From the NCBI GenBank assembly GCA_021199475.1, contig JAJQHZ010000076.1, positions 1 through 53,769 on the forward strand: 53,769 bases of DNA, read 5' to 3'. Origin of the DNA: Lachnospiraceae bacterium. Its GTDB lineage: Bacteria > Bacillota > Clostridia > Lachnospirales > Lachnospiraceae. Below are positions 35,472 through 44,176 of this stretch, piece after piece. Every line of letters starts with the position of its first letter. The first letter of the stretch is position 1. The position numbers and the translations under genes were made by a program. Below the pieces are notes generated by a model. That model was not told the origin of the DNA and did not search any database. It was given only the letters and a program-made list of their open reading frames with translations.

Positions 35472-36902
35472 TTGGCTGATTCGGAAAGAAAGACCCTGGA
35501 AATTGCGGGAGGGCGGCCTCTGATTGGTGAGATTACAGTTCAGGGCTCCAAAAACGCGGCATTGCCGATTCTGGCGGCCAGCCTTTTGGGGGATGGCCCC
35601 TGTGTAATTGAAAATTGTCCGCGGATACAGGATGTGGAGGATACGCTTACTCTCCTTCACCAGCTGGGCTGTCAGACCAGTCGAAACGGCAGTACAGTGA
35701 CGGTGAATGCGTCGGAGGCCGGAGGAGCTTCCATCTGCTGCCCGGAAGCGTCAAGAATCCGTTCTTCCGTCTTGTTTTTAGGCGCGCTTCTTGGTAAAAT
35801 GGGTAAGGCGGTACTTCCATACCCAGGCGGCTGCGCGATTGGACGCCGTCCGATCGATCTGCATCTGGATGCGCTGCGCGTACTGGGCGTCCGATTTTAT
35901 GATACTGCATCGAAAAAAAATGCCTTGGCGTGCGATGGAAGTGCCGACATGACATTGGTAAATGCCGCGGCATGTGATGGAACTGCTGACAAGGCATCAG
36001 AAAAAGCCTCGGCGTGCGATGGAACTGCCGACATGACATCAGGAAAAGCCTCGGCGTGCAGCGAAAATGGCGCTGCCCTTCCTGGAAGGATTATCGCGGA
36101 GGCGTCCCGCCTGCGCGGCGGAACGATTCGTCTGGCCATGCCGAGCGTCGGGGCGACCGAGAACAGCATCCTTGCGGCTGTATGTGCCGAGGGGGAGACG
36201 CGAATCGAGAACGCAGCTCTGGAACCCGAGGTGGAGGAACTTTGTGCATTTCTGCGGCTGCGCGGCGCGGAGATTATGAGAAATGCGGATGGCAGCATTC
36301 GAATTTGGGGAAAACGATTTCTGACGCCGGCGCGTTACCGGCTGGGCGCTGACCGGGTGGTAGCGGGGAGCTATCTGCTGGCTGTGGCTGCCTGCGGCGG
36401 CTGCGTGCGTTTTCATAACCTGCCGTCTGACCAGCTGCGTGTGCCGATTGAGGTGTTCCGTTTTATGGGTGGAACAGTGGAGGAGGACGGGACAGCTTGC
36501 GTAAATGCCCGGCTTCGGGCGGTACCCTATCTGGAGACAGCTGCTTATCCGGGATTTCCGACGGATTTGCAGTCGCCCCTGATGGCTGCTCTCTGCATGG
36601 CGCAGGGCGTCAGCCGGATCCGGGAAAGAATTTTTGAAAACCGGCTGAATACGGCGGCACAGCTAAACCGGATGGGGGCACGGATTGCAACGGAAGGAGC
36701 CCTGGCACGGATCGAGGGTCCGGCCCGGCTGGTTGGAACCGATGTGCGTGCACCGGATCTTCGGGGCGGAGCGGCTCTGGCGGCTGCGGGGCTGGCTGCG
36801 TGCGGCCGCACCGTGATTGATGGGTATGAATACATTGCGCGGGGATATGAGGACATCTGCCGGGATTTCGGCAGACTGGGGGCGGACATTCACCTGAGAT
36901 AA
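35472..36902 (+). CDS. murA: UDP-GlcNAc 1-carboxyvinyltransferase
   Basis: First committed enzyme of peptidoglycan synthesis, transferring enolpyruvate from PEP. Motifs: GSKNAALPILAA, and PGGCAIGRRPIDLHL with the fosfomycin-target Cys121. TTG 35472 follows GGAGGG and gives 476 residues, some 55 more than usual. The surplus is mostly an insert of three 14-residue repeats (ACDGTADxxSxKAS) near residues 153-194, in place of a surface loop. It occupies the slot where murG often stands. Confidence 0.92.
   Translation: MADSERKTLEIAGGRPLIGEITVQGSKNAALPILAASLLGDGPCVIENCPRIQDVEDTLTLLHQLGCQTSRNGSTVTVNASEAGGASICCPEASRIRSSVLFLGALLGKMGKAVLPYPGGCAIGRRPIDLHLDALRVLGVRFYDTASKKNALACDGSADMTLVNAAACDGTADKASEKASACDGTADMTSGKASACSENGAALPGRIIAEASRLRGGTIRLAMPSVGATENSILAAVCAEGETRIENAALEPEVEELCAFLRLRGAEIMRNADGSIRIWGKRFLTPARYRLGADRVVAGSYLLAVAACGGCVRFHNLPSDQLRVPIEVFRFMGGTVEEDGTACVNARLRAVPYLETAAYPGFPTDLQSPLMAALCMAQGVSRIRERIFENRLNTAAQLNRMGARIATEGALARIEGPARLVGTDVRAPDLRGGAALAAAGLAACGRTVIDGYEYIARGYEDICRDFGRLGADIHLR
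35928..36053 (+). repeat. Three in-frame 42-bp repeats inside murA
   Basis: Exactly periodic units start at 35928, 35970 and 36012 (GCGTGCGATGGAACTGCCGA type). The 14-codon period keeps the frame open. A partial fourth copy (GCGTGCAGCGAAAAT) follows. Confidence 0.9.
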
Positions 36903-37009
36903 CCGCCCATCAGCCACAGACATATGACGCGTTATGCATCGCAGGCGGTCTGCGGCCTGCTGTTCTGAATAATTACGTTTTTGGTAATGCGATAGGGCTT
37001 GGTGGACTT

Positions 37010-38215
37010 ATGAGGAGAAAACGAAAAAAACGGTTTTTAAATATCGGAATTCTGATTCTGGCATTGCTTGCGCTTTTGGCGGTCGTTCTTTTGTGCCGTG
37101 TACGAAAAATGACCGTTTCCGGAAATGAACGGTATACGGCGGAGGAGATTGAAGAAGGACTGATTACGGATTTTCTGACTGGCAACACCCTGTATCTTTG
37201 GTGGACCTGCAAGGACGGGGAGATACCGGATACACTGCCTTATCTGGAATCTCTGAAAATTACTGTGACCTCACCGGTTTCGATTAAGGTGGCTGTGACG
37301 GAAAAAGAGCTGGTTGGCTATTTTGACAATGGGAGCTGCGTTTATTTTGACGCGAGCGGGGTGGTTCTGGAAGTCACGGATGAAGTGTATGAGGATATTC
37401 CGGTCATCACCGGCGCCACCCTTGGAGAAGTCACACTTTACCAGAAGGTGCCGACGGAGAGCAGTTCACAGCTGCGCACGATTCTGAGCCTTTTGGAGCT
37501 TCTGGACTATCAGGGACTGACTGCGGAGGAAATCCGGTTCGCGGAGGATTCCAGCATCACCGTTTACATCGGATACATTGAGGTTTCCCTTGGACAGGAC
37601 GAATATCTGGAGGAGAAAATCGCGAATCTGAAGGCGATTCTGGATACGATGGATGGAACCGAGGCAGGGGTGCTTTATCTGGAAAACGTGACCGGAAAGA
37701 ATGAGGATATTGTGTTCTCTCCGTCCGGCGAGGTGATTGTGGAGACAGAATCGGAGACCGACACGGAAAATCAGGACGGAAGCGACGGTACATCGGGCGG
37801 TGTTCTGACAGATGATACGACCCTGGGCGGCGCGACTACGGAAGGCGGCGCGGCGGCCGGAACCACAGACGATGGCGGTTCCGCATCAGAGAGTTCCGAT
37901 GATTCTTCGAGTGCAGGGACGGATGATACCGGTGATGCCGGAACGGATGGTTCGGATGGTTCTTCCGACGGAACAGACGATTCGGCGGATGAGGATTCCG
38001 ATGATTCTTCGGATGAGGAGGCTTCCGGCGTGGACCTGATGGTATTCAATTCCAGCGGCCAGCTCGTTTACAATGTTCGCGTACAGGACGGCGTCGTGGT
38101 GGATTCGAGCGGAAATGAAGTGCCAGGCTGTTATGTAAATGAGGACGGGAATGTCGTGGACGCGTACATGAATGAAATTGATCCGGCGACCGGCGACGTG
38201 CTGAATCTGAACTAG
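37010..38215 (+). CDS. ftsQ: Cell-division protein DivIB/FtsQ with long acidic tail
   Basis: Bitopic division protein: short basic N-terminus, membrane segment (ILILALLALLAVVLLC), POTRA domain (VRKMTVSGNERYTAEEI onward) and the FtsQ/DivIB beta domain. After about residue 245 comes a ~95-residue Thr/Gly/Ser/Asp low-complexity linker. The final segment FNSSGQ...DAYMNEI (38045-38179) matches the tail of the PBP encoded at 26463-28775. 401 residues; ATG 37010 after GGTGG. Placement before ftsZ is standard. Confidence 0.9.
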   Translation: MRRKRKKRFLNIGILILALLALLAVVLLCRVRKMTVSGNERYTAEEIEEGLITDFLTGNTLYLWWTCKDGEIPDTLPYLESLKITVTSPVSIKVAVTEKELVGYFDNGSCVYFDASGVVLEVTDEVYEDIPVITGATLGEVTLYQKVPTESSSQLRTILSLLELLDYQGLTAEEIRFAEDSSITVYIGYIEVSLGQDEYLEEKIANLKAILDTMDGTEAGVLYLENVTGKNEDIVFSPSGEVIVETESETDTENQDGSDGTSGGVLTDDTTLGGATTEGGAAAGTTDDGGSASESSDDSSSAGTDDTGDAGTDGSDGSSDGTDDSADEDSDDSSDEEASGVDLMVFNSSGQLVYNVRVQDGVVVDSSGNEVPGCYVNEDGNVVDAYMNEIDPATGDVLNLN

Positions 38216-38459
38216 TACATCATTTTCTATCCTGCACTGCCTGACGTGCGAATCGCAGAACATAAGGGTCTCGCCGACGCAGCCCGCTCGAAGGAACCAT
38301 CCCGGATGATGCGGATGGGCAGGATGGAATTTTGCCGCAGATGCCGGTTCTGCTCATTTGAAAGCTCCGATATCGATGAAAAAAGGCGGTTCGGGGGAGA
38401 AACGGGAGATGCTGGTAATAAATTAACAGGAATTACAGCAAAAAAATATAGAAAAAGAC

Positions 38460-38488
38460 TTGATAAATCACGCGAGAAATTATATTAT
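38460..38488 (+). promoter_or_regulatory. Strong SigA promoter for ftsZ
   Basis: TTGATA (38460-38465), 17-bp spacer, TATTAT (38483-38488). It predicts a 5' leader of about 290 nt. The DNA upstream (38216-38459) shows no gene: an open frame at 38246-38497 has no family resemblance. Confidence 0.7.
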
Positions 38489-38625
38489 AAACAGTAGTGT
38501 TTTGCGGAGCGGAACCAGACTGCGCCGAAATGCTCGAATAGTCACAGTTTGCATGACAGAAAAAAGACCGGATACATAGAAAGTAACGATTCAGAGCAGC
38601 AGGCGCTGTTCCGGACTGTTCATAT

Positions 38626-38748
38626 ATAGGAAACGACATTCGTTGTTTCCTATTGCGCCGACCGCAGGGCTGCGAGGCAGCCATTCCATATGCGGTCGTG
38701 TGCATCAATTATAGTGAATGACAAACTGTTTTTGCCGTTTACTATAAA
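38626..38748 (+). ncRNA. Structured leader ahead of ftsZ
   Basis: Three consecutive stems: TAGGAAACGAC/GTTGTTTCCTA (38627-38652); CGACCGCA/TGCGGTCG (38659-38698) enclosing GGCTGC-GAG-GCAGCC; and TTATAGT/ACTATAA (38709-38747) just before the ribosome site. No T-run follows them. It could be a regulatory leader or a mobile palindromic repeat. Confidence 0.55.
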
Positions 38749-38781
38749 TAGAAAAGCCGACTGCAAGAAGGAGGAAACACG

Positions 38782-39939
38782 GTGTTAGAGATTATGTCAA
38801 ATGAAATGGAATCTGCCGCGAAGATTATCGTGATCGGTGTCGGTGGTGCCGGAAATAATGCGGTCAACCGAATGGTGGAGGATACGATTGCCGGGGTGGA
38901 ATTTATCGGGATTAATACGGACAAGCAGGCACTGCTTTTGTGCAAGGCTCCGTCTACCATCCAGATTGGCGAGAAGGTGACAAAGGGACTTGGCGCCGGT
39001 GCCAGACCGGAGATTGGCCAGCAGGCGGCGGAAGAGAGCACAGAGGAGATTCGCCAGGCGATACAGGGAGCGGACATGGTGTTTGTCACCTGCGGTATGG
39101 GCGGCGGCACGGGAACCGGAGCAGCTCCGGTGGTGGCCGGGATTGCGAAGGAGATGGGCATCCTGACGGTCGGCGTTGTGACAAAGCCGTTCCGGTTTGA
39201 GGCGAAGACCCGTATGAACAATGCTCTGACCGGTATTGAACGTTTGAAAGAGAATGTAGATACGCTGATTGTCATCCCGAATGACAAGCTGCTGGAGATT
39301 GTAGACCGGCGCACGACGATGCCGGAGGCGCTGAAAAAGGCGGATGAAGTCCTGCAGCAGGCAGTTCAGGGCATCACAGATCTGATTAATCTGCCGGCAT
39401 TGATCAACCTCGACTTTGCAGACGTCCAGACGGTTATGAAGGAAAAAGGCATTGCGCACATCGGTATCGGACAGTCCAAGGGCGACGACAAGGCACTCGA
39501 GGCTGTGAAGCAGGCGGTATCGAGCCCGCTGCTTGAGACGACGATCGAGGGTGCGAGCCATGTGATCATCAATATTTCCGGTGATATTTCCCTGATTGAC
39601 GCGAACGATGCGGCAAGCTATGTACAGGAGCTCACCGGCGACGATACCAATATTATCTTTGGTGCGATGTACGACGATACCTATGCGGACGAGTGCAGCA
39701 TAACTGTTATCGCGACCGGGCTGGAGGACAAGAACAACGCGAAGCCGGAACGAACGACCAGAAGAACGTATTCTTCCGTGCCGCATCGGGAAACAGCTTC
39801 GTCTGGCGCGCCATCCGCACTTCCGAAGATGCCGTCCGTGACGCCGATTCGTTCGAGCTCTTCAGGTTCGACACGCGTTCCGACCGGAAAGGTTCAGGAA
39901 AAAGACATACAGATTCCGGATTTTCTGAGGAGAAGCTGA
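38782..39939 (+). CDS. ftsZ: Cell-division GTPase FtsZ
   Basis: Tubulin homologue forming the Z ring. [13 protein letters not shown] at the N-terminus, [11 protein letters not shown] signature near residue 108 and the C-terminal tail peptide IQIPDFLRR that binds membrane anchors. GTG 38782 is seven bases after AAGGAGG and is preferred over ATG 38794. 385 residues. Last gene of the cluster; ftsA is not next to it, so SepF or another protein may anchor the ring. Confidence 0.97.
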   Translation: MLEIMSNEMESAAKIIVIGVGGAGNNAVNRMVEDTIAGVEFIGINTDKQALLLCKAPSTIQIGEKVTKGLGAGARPEIGQQAAEESTEEIRQAIQGADMVFVTCGMGGGTGTGAAPVVAGIAKEMGILTVGVVTKPFRFEAKTRMNNALTGIERLKENVDTLIVIPNDKLLEIVDRRTTMPEALKKADEVLQQAVQGITDLINLPALINLDFADVQTVMKEKGIAHIGIGQSKGDDKALEAVKQAVSSPLLETTIEGASHVIINISGDISLIDANDAASYVQELTGDDTNIIFGAMYDDTYADECSITVIATGLEDKNNAKPERTTRRTYSSVPHRETASSGAPSALPKMPSVTPIRSSSSGSTRVPTGKVQEKDIQIPDFLRRS

Positions 39940-40050
39940 GCAGGGACGGAACGGAGCGTAAGGCTGCAGGATGAAACGCCTGGCCGGTGATTGGTCAGTT
40001 CCATTTCTTCCTGGAAAGCCATGATTTCCGCAGGATGATTGAAAAGATAA

Positions 40051-40078
40051 GGGGCTGCATCGCAGCCCCATTTTTTTC
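40051..40078 (+). terminator. Rho-independent terminator after ftsZ
   Basis: Perfect GGGGCTGC/GCAGCCCC stem, three-base loop, then ATTTTTTT. Ends the dcw/ftsZ transcripts. Confidence 0.92.
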
Positions 40079-40140
40079 AGGAAAACGCTCAGAACTCTAT
40101 GATGGAAAGGATACGATTCCTGATGAAAGGAAATTCATAT

Positions 40141-40224
40141 TTAGAAGAATGTTTCGCTTAGAAGAATGTTTCGCTTAGAAGAACGTTTCACTTAGAAGAA
40201 CGTTTCTTTAGAAGAATTTCTCAC
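40141..40224. repeat. Five 17-bp tandem copies of the aroE 3' end
   Basis: Units TTAGAAGAATGTTTCGC start at 40141, 40158, 40175, 40192 and 40208. The last one is the coding end of aroE (stop complement TTA at 40208), so four extra copies, each starting with a stop complement, lie downstream of the gene. Confidence 0.9.
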
Positions 40225-41068
40225 GGATGATTTCAATGGGCATATCCTGGTCGGTCCAGATGCGGAAAGCGGCTTCCCCCTGATAGAGAAGCATATACAG
40301 GCCATTGGAGGTCTGACAGCCTCTTTTTGCGGCTTCCTGCAAAAGAAGTGTCTGACGCGGATTGTAGATGATATCGGATACCATCAGGTCGGGATGCAGA
40401 CAGGACAGATCTGCAAGCGGGAGAGCGTCCGTATGCGGGGCCATGCCGACTGAAGTCGCGTTGGTCAGGAGCGCACTTTCTCCGATGCAGGCACAGACAG
40501 CGGCTGTGTCGTTTAAATCTACGACATCCGCTTTACAGGAGGTACCTGCGTTGATCTGATCGGCCAGACGCTGTGCGTTCGGAAAGGAGCGCCCGTTTTT
40601 CCGGTTCAGAATGTGCAGGACTGGCACACCGCTTAGGGCGGCCTGAACTGCAATCGCGGAAGCCGCGCCCCCTGCGCCCAGAAGGCTCATGGCGCCGCGC
40701 GTGAATTCATAGCCGGTGGCGCGCAGGGAATTGATATAGCCGATGCCATCGGTGTTGTAGCCGGTCAGGCGGCCGTTTTCATTTTTGACAGTGTTGACCG
40801 CTCCGATCATCCGGGCGGCCTCGGAGACATCATCCAGATGCTCCATGACGCGCTCTTTATCCGGCATGGTCAGATTAAAGCCAAACACATTCATATCGCG
40901 AAGGACCCGCACCATAGCGCCCAGATCCTTATCCTTTGTGTCAAAGCAGAGATAGATGTAATCCAGATCCAGAAGCCGGAATGCTTCGTTGTACATCATA
41001 GGTGAAATACTGTGCGCTACCGGCGTGCCCAGCAGGCAGCCGAGCCGGGTATGTCCTGATATTTGCAT
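40208..41068 (-). CDS. aroE: Shikimate dehydrogenase
   Basis: NADPH-dependent reduction of 3-dehydroshikimate to shikimate. SISPMMYN (Ser20, Ser22), NLTMPDK with catalytic Lys71, GAVNT, NTDGIGY and the nucleotide loop GAGGAAS are visible. ATG at 41068 follows TTGGAGGA and gives 286 residues; the frame continues to 41164 but that extension is not family-like. Divergent from aroD, the preceding enzyme of the same pathway. Confidence 0.93.
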   Translation of the reverse strand: MQISGHTRLGCLLGTPVAHSISPMMYNEAFRLLDLDYIYLCFDTKDKDLGAMVRVLRDMNVFGFNLTMPDKERVMEHLDDVSEAARMIGAVNTVKNENGRLTGYNTDGIGYINSLRATGYEFTRGAMSLLGAGGAASAIAVQAALSGVPVLHILNRKNGRSFPNAQRLADQINAGTSCKADVVDLNDTAAVCACIGESALLTNATSVGMAPHTDALPLADLSCLHPDLMVSDIIYNPRQTLLLQEAAKRGCQTSNGLYMLLYQGEAAFRIWTDQDMPIEIIREKFF

Positions 41069-41121
41069 ATGAAATCCTCCAATATACGTTTTGCCGCGCC
41101 GGAGAGCGGGCGACTGAGAGA

Positions 41122-41150
41122 AGTATAGCATGGAAGCGGGGATTTGAAAA
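41122..41150 (-). promoter_or_regulatory. Candidate aroE promoter
   Basis: On the minus strand, TTTTCA and TATACT are separated by 17 bp, about 55 nt before the aroE start. A 12-bp perfect palindrome TATGCATGCATA (41213-41224) lies in the same divergent gap and could be a regulator site. Confidence 0.45.
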
Positions 41151-41276
41151 GAGGGATGTGGCATCTAAGTGTTCTGGTGACGCCCGAGCCGGTACAGGGC
41201 TGGTTATCATAGTATGCATGCATAGTTAAGATAGAAGAGGTGGCGCAGGACGTTACAGAAAGGAAAGGTCAGGGTT

Positions 41277-42095
41277 ATGAATAAAGATAAAGTGATGGTT
41301 CGGGACTTGATCCTTGGGGATGGGATCCCGAAGATTTGTGTTCCGGTGACGGCACGGAATGAAGCGGAGCTCGCTGAGCAGATTGAGCGGGTGAAGAACA
41401 GTCCGTGTGATCTGGTGGAGCTGCGCGCGGATTTTTTTGACGGAGATCCGGTGGAGGCGCTGACTCTTTTGCGCGGGAGGATGCCGGAAATGCCGGTTTT
41501 GTTTACATTTCGGACAAAGGAGGAGGGCGGAGAGAAATCGATTTCTCTGGAGGAATATGCGGCATTGAACCGCCGGGCTGCCGGTCTCCAGGTCCGGAAG
41601 GAAGCTGCTGCTGCAGAGTGCGTAAACCCCGCGGAACATTTGCAGGGCGGTGCCTGTGCAGATCTGATTGATCTGGAGGTAAACAGGGGAGAGGAGCTGC
41701 TTCGCGGCCTTTGCAGTGAGCTGCAGGAGGCGGGAGTTCGGGTGGTCGCCTCGTTTCATGACTTTGAAAAGACACCGGACAAGGAGACGCTGACCGGGCT
41801 GCTTTGCCGGATGCAGGAGCTTGGCGCGGATGTGACGAAGGCGGCGGTGATGCCCCGTTCGGAGCAGGATGTCCTGACCTTGCTAGAAGCGGCAGTTTCG
41901 ATGAAGGGGCAGTATGCGGACCGGCCTTACATTGTGATGTCGATGGGAAGGCTGGGCGGTATCAGCCGGCTTGCCGGCGCTCTTACCGGTTCTGCGGTGA
42001 CGTTTGCGACGGCCGGAAAATCCTCTGCGCCGGGACAGATGGATGCTGCACTGGTGGCGCAGGCGCTGGATGTGCTGCAGATCGAGCAGGCGTGA
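41277..42095 (+). CDS. aroD: Type I 3-dehydroquinate dehydratase
   Basis: Schiff-base enzyme converting 3-dehydroquinate to 3-dehydroshikimate. ELRADFF, FTFRT, catalytic His161 (SFHDFE) and Lys188 (TKAAVMP), and the C-terminal GKSSAPGQ lid are visible. Catalytic residues keep the 27-residue spacing of Salmonella AroD but are shifted by about 18. The shift comes from an Ala/Cys-containing insert near residues 105-125. 272 residues. Confidence 0.94.
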   Translation: MNKDKVMVRDLILGDGIPKICVPVTARNEAELAEQIERVKNSPCDLVELRADFFDGDPVEALTLLRGRMPEMPVLFTFRTKEEGGEKSISLEEYAALNRRAAGLQVRKEAAAAECVNPAEHLQGGACADLIDLEVNRGEELLRGLCSELQEAGVRVVASFHDFEKTPDKETLTGLLCRMQELGADVTKAAVMPRSEQDVLTLLEAAVSMKGQYADRPYIVMSMGRLGGISRLAGALTGSAVTFATAGKSSAPGQMDAALVAQALDVLQIEQA

Positions 42096-42105
42096 CATTG
42101 CCTGC

Positions 42106-42286
42106 CTGATTTGCCGCGGCGCGAAGCAAAATACTCAGGTTTGCGCAGCAGAGAGAAGCAAACCACCTGATTTGCCGCGGCACGAAGCGAAATGCGCTGA
42201 TTTGCCGCAGCGCGATGCAAAACACTCAGGTTTACAGCAAGGTGAGGCGAATCACCTGATTTGCCACTGCACGAAGCAAAAGGTTT
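42106..42286. repeat. Six tandem ~30-bp copies downstream of aroD
   Basis: Units start at 42106, 42136, 42167, 42197, 42227 and 42256 with core CTGATTTGCCGCGGCRCGAA; units 2 and 5 are a CAGGTTT variant. Beyond them (42290-42480) the gap is AT-rich with no gene. Confidence 0.85.
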
Positions 42287-42483
42287 CGATTCAGGAAGAA
42301 TCATGAGAATTGAGAATCGATGCCTTAGATAATGAAAGGAATAACATCAAAACAGTAACAATATGTTATATTATAATCATATAAAAGAATTAAAATATTA
42401 TAATGATACAGCAAAACACTAGAATTACAATGCTTACAATAAAAGATAAAATTGTACAATAATTATCTACAACACATATGAAA

Positions 42484-42559
42484 TGTCGAATTCTGTCGTT
42501 AAAAAAACGGGATTAGCTCCCAGAATTTGACAAAAAGAAAATCCCTCGCGGAGTATACT
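42484..42559 (+). promoter_or_regulatory. spoIIG-type promoter with Spo0A boxes
   Basis: TTGACA (42527-42532) and TATACT (42554-42559) are 21 bp apart, too long for SigA alone. TGTCGAA (42484-42490) and TGTCGTT (42494-42500) are adjacent Spo0A boxes about 80 and 70 bp before the expected start. TTTGACAAA over the -35 also resembles one. This matches the Spo0A~P-activated B. subtilis spoIIG promoter. Confidence 0.82.
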
Positions 42560-42590
42560 GGTTTCCAGTTACGGCTGCGGGGGATTTTTT

Positions 42591-43370
42591 ATGTATTTTG
42601 AGTTTTACATAGATCAGTTTTTTGCTGAACAGTTTATTACGGACTATCTGCTCCTGGCTCTGGCGGGGATGCTCTGCCGCGGTTCACCTCCGTGGCCCCG
42701 TCTGGTATGCGGGAGTCTGGCCGGTGCGGCGGGAATGACGTTCTCTGTGTGCATGGGAAGACCATGTCTGTATGGTTTCAGTTTTCTGGCTGCTGCGGTG
42801 CTTGCGCTCTGGAGGCGGGATCTGAAAAGGGAATGGCGGTACAACCAGAACTGCATACTCTGGCTGCTGGCTGTGACGGTCTGTTTTGGAGGCGTGCTCA
42901 CGGCGCTGTGGCAGCTGCTGCCATTCCCGATTATGGCGTGTGCAGGGCTGGCATTTGCAGTTACCAGTGCGATGCTCCGCGCCGCAGGTCATCAATGCCG
43001 GATATCCGAACAGCAGGCGGTCGTGACTCTCTTCTGGGAGGGCAGGAGTGTCGTCCTGGACGGGTTTCTGGATACGGGAAATCAGCTGGCGGAGCCGGTG
43101 ACCGGATATCCCGTGAGTATTGCGGACCAGGATGCACTTGCGGGTCTGCTGACGGAAGCGTGGGAAGAAAAACATGGCTTCTGTCTGATTCCATATCACA
43201 GTCTGGGTGCCCGGGACGGATGGATGCGCGGCGTATCTCTGGACGAGATGCAGGTCACCATGCGACAGACCAGCCGGACCGTTTCCCGCCCGGTGATTGC
43301 TCTGTACGACGGACGGGTGAGCGCCCGCAGGGACTATCAGATTCTTCTTCACCCGGAGCATGCACCGTAA
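42591..43370 (+). CDS. spoIIGA: Sigma-E processing peptidase
   Basis: Membrane aspartic protease that removes the pro-sequence of SigE in the mother cell after septation. The N-terminal half is hydrophobic (about five membrane segments). The soluble C-terminal half has the active-site FLDTGN with Asp161. 259 residues, somewhat shorter than in Bacillus. GGGGG precedes the ATG. Directly upstream of sigE, as in B. subtilis. Confidence 0.92.
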   Translation: MYFEFYIDQFFAEQFITDYLLLALAGMLCRGSPPWPRLVCGSLAGAAGMTFSVCMGRPCLYGFSFLAAAVLALWRRDLKREWRYNQNCILWLLAVTVCFGGVLTALWQLLPFPIMACAGLAFAVTSAMLRAAGHQCRISEQQAVVTLFWEGRSVVLDGFLDTGNQLAEPVTGYPVSIADQDALAGLLTEAWEEKHGFCLIPYHSLGARDGWMRGVSLDEMQVTMRQTSRTVSRPVIALYDGRVSARRDYQILLHPEHAP

Positions 43371-43421
43371 AAGTGCTCTGCGGAAATAAGAGTGTAAATT
43401 TATCATGAAAAGGGGTTATCT

Positions 43422-44162
43422 ATGGTTGTAAAGGTTGCGGTTCCACAGCGTTTTCAGTTTAAAATGGCGGCAGGATTTGGCGATGTGTTTTTTTCGCGGC
43501 CGCACGACAGTCATTACATCGGCGGCTCAGAGGTGCTTCCGCCGCCTCTTTCCGCTGAGGAGGAGAGAAACTTTCTGGCGGACTACCTGAAAAGCGGAGA
43601 CAACAGAGCGCGAAGGAAGCTGATTGAGCATAATCTTCGGCTCGTCGTATACATAGCGAAAAAGTTTGACAATACAGGGGTGGGAGTGGAAGATCTGATT
43701 TCCATCGGAACCATTGGCCTGATCAAAGGTGTAAATACCTTTAATCCGGAAAAAAAGATCAAGCTGGCCACCTATGCATCCCGCTGTATCGAAAATGAGA
43801 TTTTGATGTATCTGAGGCGCAACAGCAAAACGAAAATGGAGGTTTCCATTGAGGAGCCGCTGAATATGGACTGGGATGGGAACGAGCTCCTGCTTTCCGA
43901 TATCCTTGGCACGGACGAGGACGTCATCTCCCGCGATATGGAGACGGAGGCGGAATATAAGGTCCTGAAGCATGCAATCAGCAAGCTTTCCAAACGGGAG
44001 CAGACCATTGTTCAGCTGCGTTACGGCCTCGATACGAAGGACGGCGAGGAAAAGACACAGAAGGAGGTCGCGGATATGCTCGGGATTTCCCAGTCCTACA
44101 TATCCCGTCTGGAAAAGCGCATCATCAAACGGCTGCGGTGTGAGATCGTGCGAGTGCAGTAG
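43422..44162 (+). CDS. sigE: Mother-cell sigma factor E (pro-form)
   Basis: Early mother-cell sigma factor, 246 residues. The N-terminal pro-sequence ends around [14 protein letters not shown], near-identical to the processing region of B. subtilis pro-SigE. Regions 2 ([38 protein letters not shown]) and 4 ([26 protein letters not shown]) are intact. AAGGGG precedes ATG 43422. Co-transcribed with spoIIGA. Confidence 0.95.
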   Translation: MVVKVAVPQRFQFKMAAGFGDVFFSRPHDSHYIGGSEVLPPPLSAEEERNFLADYLKSGDNRARRKLIEHNLRLVVYIAKKFDNTGVGVEDLISIGTIGLIKGVNTFNPEKKIKLATYASRCIENEILMYLRRNSKTKMEVSIEEPLNMDWDGNELLLSDILGTDEDVISRDMETEAEYKVLKHAISKLSKREQTIVQLRYGLDTKDGEEKTQKEVADMLGISQSYISRLEKRIIKRLRCEIVRVQ

Positions 44163-44176
44163 GTGCGCGTGTGCCA

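Noticed and set aside
38246-38497. 83-residue open frame upstream of ftsZ
   Set aside because: Overlaps the ftsZ promoter and shows no conserved features.
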